Below are positions 23,869 to 31,961 of a stretch of 64,000 nt of DNA, piece by piece. Source of the stretch: Pseudomonas sp. PIC25 (GTDB taxonomy: Bacteria; Pseudomonadota; Gammaproteobacteria; Pseudomonadales; Pseudomonadaceae); contig NZ_MUJY01000117.1 of the NCBI RefSeq assembly GCF_002286785.1, positions 1 through 64,000 on the forward strand. The letters are read 5' to 3'. How positions within the stretch are numbered: position 1 is the first letter of the stretch; each line of letters opens with the position of its first letter. A model generated the notes under the pieces. The model had not been told where the DNA came from, did no database searches, and saw only the letters and a list, made by a program, of their open reading frames with translations. The translations under genes and the position numbers were made by a program.

Positions 23869-24661
23869 CAGTTTGCACGTTTGTCCCGTCCCTTCGCTGG
23901 CGACTTCTCCCAGTTTGATCCCACTGCACCCGTTCAGGGCCGCATGCGACTGGTCATTGCGTCGTAACCGGCACTGACGGTACGCAAGGAAGCGTCTACC
24001 TCCCCCGACTTGAATCAGTTCGACGCCGGCGACCGGTCGTTATAACCACCGATATGTCGTCCTGTGGCTGTGCATCCGAAGCTGGATTGCCCTGCGCGCC
24101 CTCTTTTTCAGGATATCTCGCCAGCCATACTGAGTTTCATGAAAAACCCTTTTTTATCAGACACTTATATTTAAAAACGGCAGAATATCAAAACTCTTCA
24201 TTTTGCGACTTACTTAACCAATATATTGCAAATACCCTAGCAATTTTGCCCGCTTTAAGTGATATATCGCAAAACAATAAAACAATGCACTTAATTGATC
24301 TCAAAACCGGGAAGGAATGGTTCTCAAAACCGAAACACCACACCCTATTGCGCAAGACTTTGCGCACAGCGTGTGCGTTACCATCAGCCAACTGCAATTA
24401 ATTAATGAAGCTTGAAATGTTTAACTTTCATTACTGGCATATTGATCCCCAAAAAATTCCTCGGTCACTTATCTAATAGTTAGTGCCAATGAATAACCAA
24501 GCCGTTTGAGACTGGCAGGTGGCCCTTGCTTACATTTCATTAGCGCAAATTCCCGAAATTTCTTTTCTGAAAACAACTCGTTAATCGTCCGCACGCTGGG
24601 CAACTACAAGGCTAAATCAGGCCAAGGGCTGGATTTTGCTTAAAAACAGAGGGAACGAATA
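23869..24661. other. A+T-rich intergenic stretch at left edge of accessory island
   Basis: There is no convincing gene in these 793 bases. The first 200 resemble the GC-rich host sequence, then composition drops sharply: bases 24181-24240 hold only 19 G or C of 60. Near 24348-24377 are two TTGCGCA copies 12 bases apart, followed by the perfect inverted repeat CGCACA-GCG-TGTGCG. The region must hold the promoter of the sulfotransferase operon and probably marks an insertion boundary. I recognised no transposase, integrase or tRNA. Confidence 0.6.
24348..24377. promoter_or_regulatory. Possible operator: TTGCGCA repeats plus CGCACA/TGTGCG palindrome
   Basis: TTGCGCA occurs at 24348-24354 and 24360-24366, spaced about one helical turn apart. 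The second copy runs into the 6-bp inverted repeat 24363-24377. It lies about 285 bases upstream of the island's first gene. A regulator site is only inferred. Confidence 0.25.
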
Positions 24662-25666
24662 ATGAACACTAAGTTCACCGAGACAATAAGCAGTTATCCA
24701 CGCCCCCCTATTGACGGGACTGTCATATCCAATCCCCCTTCTCTCACCCTGCCCTCCAACCCTGTCTTGCTCGGCGGCGAAAACCGTTCCGGCACCACGT
24801 TGCTCAGCGTCCTGCTCGACTCGCATCCCGATCTGGTCGTCGGTCCTGAGATCGATTTCACCGAGCCCGTGGACCTCGGCCCGCACATACTCGCGATATG
24901 CGATCTGATGGACCGCCACAGCTCACAGCTCGCCGATGCGACGAAGGACAGCATCGATCCTGAGCTATATGACGGCGCGCACTTCGTTGTGCAGTGCGAG
25001 CGTTTCGGCCTCGGCCGTGACGACCTGCGAGAGCTGGTGAGCCGCGTGATGACCGAGCGCGGAACCGACTTGTTCACCCTGGAGGACCGTTGCCTGCTCA
25101 TCGATGCCATCGGCGAATTCCGCCGCGAGCAGACGGGCGCCAAACGATGGGGGCTGAAGCTTCAGCGGAAGATCCAGGACGTCGGTACCTACGCCGCGAT
25201 CTGGCCACAGGCTCATTTCATCCACATCATCCGTGACGGTCGCGACCTGGCCGCCTCTCATCTCAAGACCGTTCCCGACTGGGGCTACCGGACTGTCGCG
25301 GAAGCCGCGCGAGGCTGGCTGGAAGTCGTCACCCGGCCCCGCCAGGCTGCGCCAGAGGGCCGCTACCTGGAGGTGCGCTACGAGGATTTGATCATCCGCC
25401 CCCGCGAAACCGCCGAGCGGATGCTGGCTCACCTCGGCCTGCCCTGGAGCGAGGCGGTCCTGTACCACGCGGAGCAGAAGCACGCGCTGTTCGACAAACC
25501 CTGGGGCCACCCCGCAGCGGAAGCTGCGGGTAAGCCGCTCTACACCGGGCGCAATGGGCGCTACCTGCAGGACCTCTCCCGCGGAGAAATCGAGGAGTTC
25601 GAGCGGATCGCCGGAAAGGAACTGGCACACCTGGGCTATGAGCTGGCAACCGGAGGCGTGGCCTGA
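24662..25666 (+). CDS. PAPS-dependent sulfotransferase (Sulfotransfer_3-like)
   Basis: First gene of the island operon, 334 residues, ATG preceded by AGAGGGA. Residues about 38-56 (GGENRSGTTLLSVLLDSHP) form the 5'-phosphosulfate-binding loop, and FIHIIRDGRDLAASH (about 188-202) is the 3'-phosphate-binding segment with its conserved Arg. There is no signal peptide, so it acts in the cytoplasm. It would move sulfate from PAPS to a hydroxyl or amine of the operon's product. An APS kinase closes the same operon and would make the donor. The acceptor is inferred to be a disaccharide because of the TreT-like gene. The family also contains Stf0-like trehalose sulfotransferase relatives, but I cannot place it that precisely. 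Confidence 0.88.
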   Translation: MNTKFTETISSYPRPPIDGTVISNPPSLTLPSNPVLLGGENRSGTTLLSVLLDSHPDLVVGPEIDFTEPVDLGPHILAICDLMDRHSSQLADATKDSIDPELYDGAHFVVQCERFGLGRDDLRELVSRVMTERGTDLFTLEDRCLLIDAIGEFRREQTGAKRWGLKLQRKIQDVGTYAAIWPQAHFIHIIRDGRDLAASHLKTVPDWGYRTVAEAARGWLEVVTRPRQAAPEGRYLEVRYEDLIIRPRETAERMLAHLGLPWSEAVLYHAEQKHALFDKPWGHPAAEAAGKPLYTGRNGRYLQDLSRGEIEEFERIAGKELAHLGYELATGGVA

Positions 25667-27018
25667 TGCAGGCGGCATACGAGGTGTCCCGACACCACCT
25701 GCCGCGTAGCTTCTACCTCCTTCTCACGGGGCAGACGGTCTCGCTCGTCGGTTCCCAGGTGACACTTCTCGCCCTTCCCTTGATTGCGATCGAACAGCTC
25801 GCTGCGGGCCCGCTCGAGACCGGCGTATTGCTCGCCTGCGGACGGGCCCCGTATCTGCTGCTGGGGTTGCTCACCGGCGTTCTCGTCGACCGTCTCCCGC
25901 ACCGTGTCCTGCTGATGACGGCGAACATGGCGATGGCACTCACCTTGGCCACCGTGCCGCTGGCCAGTCTCCTCACCGGACAGGTCGGCATGCCTCATCT
26001 GTACGCTGTCGCCACCCTGGTAGGTGCAGCTACGGTGATCGCCGATGTGGCTTTCCTGGCTTGTGTGCCAACCGTAGTGCGCTCTCCCCAACGGGTGCAA
26101 GCGCAGAGCAGACTGGAGCTGGGGCAGTCAGCGGCATTGGTGCTTGGTCTGCCGCTCGCGGGCTGGCTCATCGCCACAGTCTCTGCACCTGCCGCGATAC
26201 TCGCGGACGCCGCATCGTTCCTGCTGGTGACCGTACTGCTCCCCTACGTGGTGATGCAGCCGGCACGTGACAGGTCCGGCGCACGTGAACGACGTAACGG
26301 CGGAATCGTCCGGCGAGTCTTCTCGGAAGCGGCAGAGGGTGCGCTGTTCGTGCTGCGCAACCTCCAACTGCGCGCAGTCACGCTCGCCACCGGCACCCTC
26401 GTCTTTTTCCATAGCGCCTACTCCGCTGTCCTCCTGCTGTACCTGACCGCAGAGCTGGGTCTGGATGCCACGGCAATCGGTATTATCACGGGTATCGCTG
26501 CGACAGGGGCTGCCCTCGGTGCGCTGCTGGCCCGTCCGGTGGCACAGGTGTTGGGGTTGGGCCATGTACTGATTGCGGCTCTGCTCATCAGCGCTTTCGG
26601 TGCGGTACTCACCCCTGCGTTTCAGGTATCGGGATGGTGGGCGTGGCCGGTGACAGGGCTTTCACAGTTCCTGTTATGGGCTGGCCAGCAGCTCTACAAC
26701 GTCCATCAGGTCCCGATCCGTTACGCCCTGGCACCACCCGAGCTGCATGGCCGGGTGAACGCAAGCATCCGCACCGTCGTCTGGGGGCTCGCCCCTCTGG
26801 GAGCCCTGCTGGGTGGTGCCTGTGGAGCCTGGCTTGGCGCCCGGACGACCCTCCTGCTCAGCGGTGCCCTGATCGCACTGGCCACCGGGTGGCTCATGGC
26901 ATCGCCCCTGCGGAACGTCCGGACAGCGCAACTCGAAGAGGCCTTCCCGGAACCGACATCCCCCTTCCCCGCCCGCCATTCGCCGGAAGGGACTCCACCC
27001 ACCATTTCCGTTTCTTGA
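25666..27018 (+). CDS. MFS exporter (EntS-like, about 12 TM)
   Basis: The 450-residue major-facilitator protein starts at ATG 25666, overlapping the sulfotransferase stop by one base (TGATG), so translation is probably coupled. The N-terminal half has GQTVSLVGSQVTLLALPL and the loop LTGVLVDRLPHRVLL typical of EntS/drug-efflux MFS_3 members. Its place inside the biosynthetic operon suggests efflux of the finished compound. Wording and composition look somewhat actinobacterial, but this is an impression only. Confidence 0.85.
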   Translation: MQAAYEVSRHHLPRSFYLLLTGQTVSLVGSQVTLLALPLIAIEQLAAGPLETGVLLACGRAPYLLLGLLTGVLVDRLPHRVLLMTANMAMALTLATVPLASLLTGQVGMPHLYAVATLVGAATVIADVAFLACVPTVVRSPQRVQAQSRLELGQSAALVLGLPLAGWLIATVSAPAAILADAASFLLVTVLLPYVVMQPARDRSGARERRNGGIVRRVFSEAAEGALFVLRNLQLRAVTLATGTLVFFHSAYSAVLLLYLTAELGLDATAIGIITGIAATGAALGALLARPVAQVLGLGHVLIAALLISAFGAVLTPAFQVSGWWAWPVTGLSQFLLWAGQQLYNVHQVPIRYALAPPELHGRVNASIRTVVWGLAPLGALLGGACGAWLGARTTLLLSGALIALATGWLMASPLRNVRTAQLEEAFPEPTSPFPARHSPEGTPPTISVS

Positions 27019-27039
27019 GGATAAGGACAGTCATCCACC

Positions 27040-28512
27040 ATGAAGTTCTTGGACATACCATCGTTCGGTCTGTCGCCGGGGCGCCTTACCGTCTGGCGGG
27101 CCAGCGCACCGCCCTCTTTCGACGCGCCCTGGGCAGACGATCCGCGCCCGGCCTCCTATGGCCAGGAAGCGCTCATTACCTACGCCCTGGAGGCGGCCAG
27201 CGAAGGCCCCCTGCCACCGTCCTGGCTGGGCGGCGCATTCGACCTGCCCGCCGAACTCGATGCAGACGCCTTTGCTGCGGCCGTGCGTGGCTGGATAGAC
27301 CGTCACGAAACCCTGCGCAGCCGTCTCATTCTTTCTCTGCCCATCACTACGGGCAGCTGCCTGCGTCGCATGACGCTACCTGCCGGTGTGGTGACGATCC
27401 AACCCGACGCGACGCGCGACTTTACCGACGGTCAGGAGCTGGCTCGTTATCTCGAAGCGCTGTTCGACAGCGAAGCCGGCCCACTTGGCTGGCCCGGGTA
27501 TGTCTGCGCCACCATCAGCCGCCCGGAAGCGACCACCGTCTGCCTCGCCGCCGACCACACCCTGATGGATGGCTACTCCCTTCTCCTGACCGCATACGAG
27601 ATTCAAACCCTATACGCAGTAGCACTCGCTGCCTCCACCGGGGAGCCCGTTCCGTTCCCTCTGCCACCCACGGCCAGCTATCTCGACTTCGCGGCGGCCG
27701 AACGGAACGCCGCCGACACCCTGACCACCGACCACGAATCCATCGTCCGCTGGCGACGGTTCGTCACCGAGGCCGGAGGATGCCTGCCGGCGTTCCCTGT
27801 ACCGGTCAGCGACGTGAGCGGCAGGCCCGCCGCCCAACCTGGCGGATACGCCGAGCTTCTCGATGCCTCCACCACGCATGCCTTCGATCGCGTCTGCCGT
27901 GCGGCAGGCGGCGACTCCTTCTCCGGGCTGCTCGCCTGTCTGGCCAAGGTCGGCCAGGAAATCACCGGTTCGGACAGTTTCCGCACCATGGCCCCCTTCC
28001 ACACGAGGGCTGGCCTCTCGCGCTCCGCCATCGGTTTTTACGTGGGAATGAGCCCGATCGCCTTCCCCCTGGATGCAGCGGACTCCTTCGCCGAGGCCGT
28101 GCGCTCCGCGGTCTCCGGCCTCGACGGAGTGAAAGAACTGGCCCAGATCCCCTTTCCCCGGGTGACGGAGCTTCTCGGCCAAGCGCTCCACGACCCCTTC
28201 ATGGTTTCCTACGGCGACCTTCGTCGCGCCCCGGGAGCCCGCAACTGGAACACCTGGCGGACCGCCATGCTTCGCAGCCGCAGCACCGACCCGGACGACG
28301 TGTACTTCTGGTTCATACGCACCCACGACGGCCTTTTCGTCAGTTACCGCCACCCCGCCACCGACGCGGCAGAAATTGCGGTTCCTCAGTACGTGGCCCG
28401 TACCAGGCACCTTCTGGCCTCCGTTGCTAGCACAGGCTGCTGGCCCACCCCCATCCCACAGGAAACTATTGCCCATGACGGATTTCAGGCACATCGCCGC
28501 TGCCTCTTGTGA
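27040..28512 (+). CDS. Stand-alone condensation-domain / PapA-like acyltransferase
   Basis: A single condensation-superfamily domain of 490 residues with no carrier or adenylation domain. The catalytic motif is AADHTLMDGYS: Asp172-His173-x3-Asp177-Gly178, so the essential second His and the Asp-Gly are kept and only the first His is changed. Free-standing members include mycobacterial PapA enzymes that acylate sulfated trehalose or other alcohols, and amide-forming enzymes of amino-sugar antibiotics. Together with a TreT-like glycosyltransferase and a sulfotransferase, O- or N-acylation of a sulfated (amino)trehalose is a reasonable inference. No acyl carrier protein or acyl-CoA ligase is in the operon, so the donor is either a cellular acyl-CoA or a carrier elsewhere. 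Its end overlaps the next gene by 38 bases. Confidence 0.8.
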   Translation: MKFLDIPSFGLSPGRLTVWRASAPPSFDAPWADDPRPASYGQEALITYALEAASEGPLPPSWLGGAFDLPAELDADAFAAAVRGWIDRHETLRSRLILSLPITTGSCLRRMTLPAGVVTIQPDATRDFTDGQELARYLEALFDSEAGPLGWPGYVCATISRPEATTVCLAADHTLMDGYSLLLTAYEIQTLYAVALAASTGEPVPFPLPPTASYLDFAAAERNAADTLTTDHESIVRWRRFVTEAGGCLPAFPVPVSDVSGRPAAQPGGYAELLDASTTHAFDRVCRAAGGDSFSGLLACLAKVGQEITGSDSFRTMAPFHTRAGLSRSAIGFYVGMSPIAFPLDAADSFAEAVRSAVSGLDGVKELAQIPFPRVTELLGQALHDPFMVSYGDLRRAPGARNWNTWRTAMLRSRSTDPDDVYFWFIRTHDGLFVSYRHPATDAAEIAVPQYVARTRHLLASVASTGCWPTPIPQETIAHDGFQAHRRCLL

Positions 28513-29953
28513 CTACACACGCTTCGACGCGGTTATCGTCGGCTCCGGGCCATCCGGATCGGTCGTCGCCCGAACGCTTGCGGAAAAAGGCTGCCACGTG
28601 GCCGTTCTGGAGTATGGCGGCCTGGTTTCCCCAGGTGCTTTGCACGGGCCTCATCAGGCGGCCTACAGCGCGGCACTCACCTCCAGCGGCCCCGCCGATG
28701 GCAAGCCCTGGACAGCATGCTGCGTCGGCGGCGGCATGCAGTTCTACAACGCGATCACGTTCAGATACCGGGAAGCCGACTTGTCGGCTTCCCGGTATCT
28801 GGCCACCGACATGGAAATCGATTGGCCAATCACCCTCCAGGAGCTCGATCCGTACTACACCGAGATCGAGCACCTCCTGGGAATCAGTGGCGCGAATGGA
28901 TTTCCCTCGTACCCGGCCAGCCCGCGTGGCGTGATGCTCTCCAATGCGATGCAGGCGCTTGGCATAAGCCCGAAGAACATCCCGCTGGCGATCCGGCCGC
29001 CAGGAACGAGCAAGGGATGCATCGAATGCTCCGCTTGCGATGAACTGGCATGCCCCACGGATGCAAGGGCATCGGTGCTGGCGAGGAACATTCTGGATGA
29101 CTCCGCCCTGCCGGGAACGATCACTGTGTTGTACGGCTGTTTCGTCAACCGGATCGAGACCCGCAGCGACGGTCGGGCCGAAGCCCTCGAGTGCTATGTG
29201 CCACTCTCCTCGGAGCTGATCCGGATTCCGGTCGAAAGGGTCATCGTTTGTGCGAACGCGATACAAACGGCGGCATTGATGCTTCGGTCGAAGAGCAGGC
29301 ATGCGCCGAGAGGAATCGGTAACGAATCCTGTCTGGTCGGGCGCGGACTCTCCTTCAAGATCAGCGGCTACTCCGTCGGCTACATGGAGCTGACCTGTTC
29401 CAACGCTTTCGTGCCGCACTGGGGGCCGCATGCGACCGTGTATACCGACGAGTTCTACGAGCATGCCGACGTGCCATGCCGATTCGGGGGGCTCATCTAT
29501 GAAGCGAATTTCCCCTTGCCGGACGAGAACGTCGGCCTTGTGCGCCTGCACTACATCGCCGGCGAAGAGCCGTGGTCGCACAACCGCGTCGTACTGGACG
29601 AGGCCGTTGACCAGTACGGGATTCCCTACATCCGCTTCGAATACCGAAACTCGGAAAACGACCTGGCGCGGATAAATTTTCTCGCCGACCGCGCGGACGA
29701 CATTCTTCGCCACCTGGGCGCGTCCCGCATCGAGCGGGAGCCTTTTGCCCATGCCAAGGGCAGCTCCCATCTGCACGGCACCATGCGTGCCGGGCACGAC
29801 CCCGGAACCTCGGTCGTGGACAACTACGGCAAGGTCCATGGGTTCACCAACATCCATGTCATGGATGGCTCCGTCATGAATTTCGCGGGGAACAGCAATC
29901 CGACACACACCATCATGGCCAATGCGAGGCGCATGGCCCTGTCGCTCGAGTGA
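28475..29953 (+). CDS. GMC-family FAD sugar oxidoreductase
   Basis: The 492-residue enzyme starts at ATG 28475 inside the end of the preceding gene. It has the FAD-binding VGSGPSGSVVA motif (about 22-32), a four-cysteine cluster Cys182-x2-Cys185-x2-Cys188-x4-Cys193 and the C-terminal GMC block SHLHGTM (His432/His434) with NPTHTI (Asn475-His478). The Cys-rich GMC branch includes sugar dehydrogenases such as FAD glucose dehydrogenase and glucoside 3-dehydrogenase, some with an iron-sulfur cluster. There is no signal peptide. Oxidation of a sugar hydroxyl to a ketone for the next gene's aminotransferase is inferred. The coding region contains a perfect 40-base hairpin at 28762-28801. Confidence 0.85.
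   Translation: MTDFRHIAAASCDYTRFDAVIVGSGPSGSVVARTLAEKGCHVAVLEYGGLVSPGALHGPHQAAYSAALTSSGPADGKPWTACCVGGGMQFYNAITFRYREADLSASRYLATDMEIDWPITLQELDPYYTEIEHLLGISGANGFPSYPASPRGVMLSNAMQALGISPKNIPLAIRPPGTSKGCIECSACDELACPTDARASVLARNILDDSALPGTITVLYGCFVNRIETRSDGRAEALECYVPLSSELIRIPVERVIVCANAIQTAALMLRSKSRHAPRGIGNESCLVGRGLSFKISGYSVGYMELTCSNAFVPHWGPHATVYTDEFYEHADVPCRFGGLIYEANFPLPDENVGLVRLHYIAGEEPWSHNRVVLDEAVDQYGIPYIRFEYRNSENDLARINFLADRADDILRHLGASRIEREPFAHAKGSSHLHGTMRAGHDPGTSVVDNYGKVHGFTNIHVMDGSVMNFAGNSNPTHTIMANARRMALSLE
28762..28801. repeat. Perfect 19-bp inverted repeat inside the GMC gene
   Basis: CAGATACCGGGAAGCCGAC (28762-28780) and its exact reverse complement (28783-28801) are separated by only TT. The reading frame stays open through it (residues about 96-109, YREADLSASRY). 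In mRNA it would form a very stable hairpin. Confidence 0.9.
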
Positions 29954-29966
29954 AGAGGGAATTGAA

Positions 29967-31214
29967 ATGCTCGATCCTGTAGTTACCGGCTATCTGACCG
30001 AATGGGAGCGGGAAACCCGCTCCTCCATCGTGTTCCGCTCCGCCAAGGGCGCCATGGCGGAGGACGTCGACGGCAAAATGTACCTGGACATGACGTCCTG
30101 CAGCGGGGCTTCGCCCTTGGGCAGCAACGACCCCGTATTCAAGGCCAGGCTGGCGCAGGCGATGGCGCGGGAAACCGACGTCCTGCCATCGCCGGTGAGC
30201 GAGCAACGCCAGCTCCTGGCCGGAAAAATGGCGGCGATGTTCCCGGACCATCCCCGCGTGTTCTTTCTGAGGACCGGCTCCTGTGCGACGGAAGCAGCGG
30301 TCCGGATCGCCCGGCACCGGACTGGCCGGCCGGTGATCCTGACGGCGGGCTTCCACGGCTGGCACGACCTCTTCCAACAGCATCCCTGGTCAGACAACCC
30401 ACCGGCCGAGGATCGGCACGTCCAGGATTTCCAATACGACCTCGATGTGCTGGAACGACAGTTGGTCGAGAACGAAGGCAAGGTCGCAGGCATTTTCTTC
30501 ACCCCCGAGCCCTCGGTCTTTCCCCCGGAATTGCTCCGGAACGTCGCCCGGATAGCCAGGCTGCATGGCGTACTGCTGATCGTCGATGAAGTCCTGTGCG
30601 GACTTCGCTACGCCAACGGTGGCTATTGCCAGCAACACGGTGTGAAAGCCGACCTCATCACCTTGGCCAAGGGCATCGCACAAGGTGTCGGCCTGTCCGC
30701 GGTCGTCGGCACCGCCGATGCCATGGAGGGCGCCGACAGGGCCTATCTCGGCAATACCTACCTGCGCGAGAACCGGGCCTTCGTGGCCGGCAACCTGACG
30801 CAGGAAATCTTCGCAGAAGGCCAAATAGTCACGCGCCTGGCCGAGAGCGGCTCTGCACTCAAGGCGTTGTTCCTGCGCTCGTTCGAGCGCAACGCAATAC
30901 CGGCGCGCATCCTCGGCAGCGACAGCATGTTCGACATCGTCCTGCCTACGCTCAGCCATGGACAAGCCTTCGCTCAACGGTGCCTGCAGCACGGTATCTA
31001 CATTGGCTACCCAGGCAAGTACATGAGCAATGCGGCCATGGACGACACGTTCTTCAGCGCTCTGCAGTCGGCATTGGACGGAGCGCTCGCAGACTACCGC
31101 AAGGACCAGGACATGACGGTCCATGTCACCGAGGCCTCCGTCGTCGAGTACTGCGCGAAAGCCTTCCACGCCACGGAGCGCGCATGCCTCTCCAACAAGC
31201 ATCACTGGGCCTGA
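29967..31214 (+). CDS. Class III PLP aminotransferase (GSA-aminomutase-like)
   Basis: The 415-residue protein starts at ATG 29967 with upstream AGAGGGA; a longer in-frame start overlaps the GMC gene. Fold-type I class III features are GSCATEAAVRIAR, FHGWHD, the cofactor Asp in VDEVLCGLRYA and the Schiff-base Lys235 in TLAKGIAQG. Relatives of the glutamate-1-semialdehyde aminomutase type often install amino groups on keto-sugars or aminocyclitols. Following a sugar oxidoreductase, conversion of a 3- or 4-keto sugar to an amino sugar is the simplest reading. The exact position aminated cannot be derived. Confidence 0.85.
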   Translation: MLDPVVTGYLTEWERETRSSIVFRSAKGAMAEDVDGKMYLDMTSCSGASPLGSNDPVFKARLAQAMARETDVLPSPVSEQRQLLAGKMAAMFPDHPRVFFLRTGSCATEAAVRIARHRTGRPVILTAGFHGWHDLFQQHPWSDNPPAEDRHVQDFQYDLDVLERQLVENEGKVAGIFFTPEPSVFPPELLRNVARIARLHGVLLIVDEVLCGLRYANGGYCQQHGVKADLITLAKGIAQGVGLSAVVGTADAMEGADRAYLGNTYLRENRAFVAGNLTQEIFAEGQIVTRLAESGSALKALFLRSFERNAIPARILGSDSMFDIVLPTLSHGQAFAQRCLQHGIYIGYPGKYMSNAAMDDTFFSALQSALDGALADYRKDQDMTVHVTEASVVEYCAKAFHATERACLSNKHHWA

Positions 31215-31229
31215 TACAGGGAGAAGATC

Positions 31230-31961
31230 ATGAAGAATCGAACGGAAACGACAATCGCCTATCCGTGCAATGGATGGGGGCTGCGGGAAGAAGACTTCAT
31301 CGGCATTCAACTCAAGGGTTATGACCACATAGCCTTCGATCTGGATGGAGTCCTCGTGGATTCCGAGGCCGTGGTCGAGGCCGCACTCCGTCGCTGGGCG
31401 CAGGAAGAAGGCATCTGCCCGGATTACACGATGCGCATGTCGGCCGCCCGCCGGGATATCGAACTGGTGGCGGCGATTGCCCCCAACCTCTGTCCGGAGC
31501 GCGAAGCGGAACGTATCGCGGATTACGAAATCCAGGCGATGAAACTACTGCAACCGATCCAGGGTGCTGCCGAGTTCTATGGATCGATCCCCTTCGGCCG
31601 AAGATCCATCGTTACCTCGTCGGCGAGGATTTCAGCCCTTGCCCGCCTCGATGCGGCGGGAATCCCCCACCCGAAAATTCTGATTGCAGCGGAGGATGTC
31701 AGCCAGGGAAAGCCGGATCCGCAACCCTATCGGACGCTGCTGCGCATGTTGGGCATCGCCCCGGAAAGATGCCTGGTTTTTGAAGACTCCCTGACCGGTA
31801 TCGAAGCGGCAACCGCCGCCGGCTGCGACTGCGTAGCTGTTGGCCTCAACGCCAAAGGCCACCCTGAAACCAAAGGTTGGATAGAGCACTTTCGCGAGAT
31901 TTTCTTTCCGGCCGGCGTCGCTGAGCCTGCTTTCCAGATCGAACGGAGGGACACGCTGTGA
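31230..31961 (+). CDS. HAD-superfamily sugar phosphatase
   Basis: The 243-residue protein has an N-terminal extension of about 30 residues, then HAD motif I FDLDGVLVDSE with the nucleophile Asp37 and Asp39. Motif II is SIVTSSAR, the motif III Lys lies in QGKPDPQPY, and motif IV is FEDSLTGIEAA. The cap and motif spacing fit the beta-phosphoglucomutase-like sugar phosphatases (subfamily IA). It may dephosphorylate an (amino)sugar phosphate before glycosyl transfer, as NtdB does in kanosamine formation, or act as a trehalose-phosphate phosphatase equivalent. RBS AGGGAGA is seen nine bases upstream. Confidence 0.82.
   Translation: MKNRTETTIAYPCNGWGLREEDFIGIQLKGYDHIAFDLDGVLVDSEAVVEAALRRWAQEEGICPDYTMRMSAARRDIELVAAIAPNLCPEREAERIADYEIQAMKLLQPIQGAAEFYGSIPFGRRSIVTSSARISALARLDAAGIPHPKILIAAEDVSQGKPDPQPYRTLLRMLGIAPERCLVFEDSLTGIEAATAAGCDCVAVGLNAKGHPETKGWIEHFREIFFPAGVAEPAFQIERRDTL

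Noticed and set aside
24054-24401. 115-codon plus-strand frame in the A+T-rich gap
   Set aside because: It spans a sharp composition change, has no good ribosome site and no recognisable likeness. It is probably chance in non-coding DNA, although a small island gene cannot be fully excluded.
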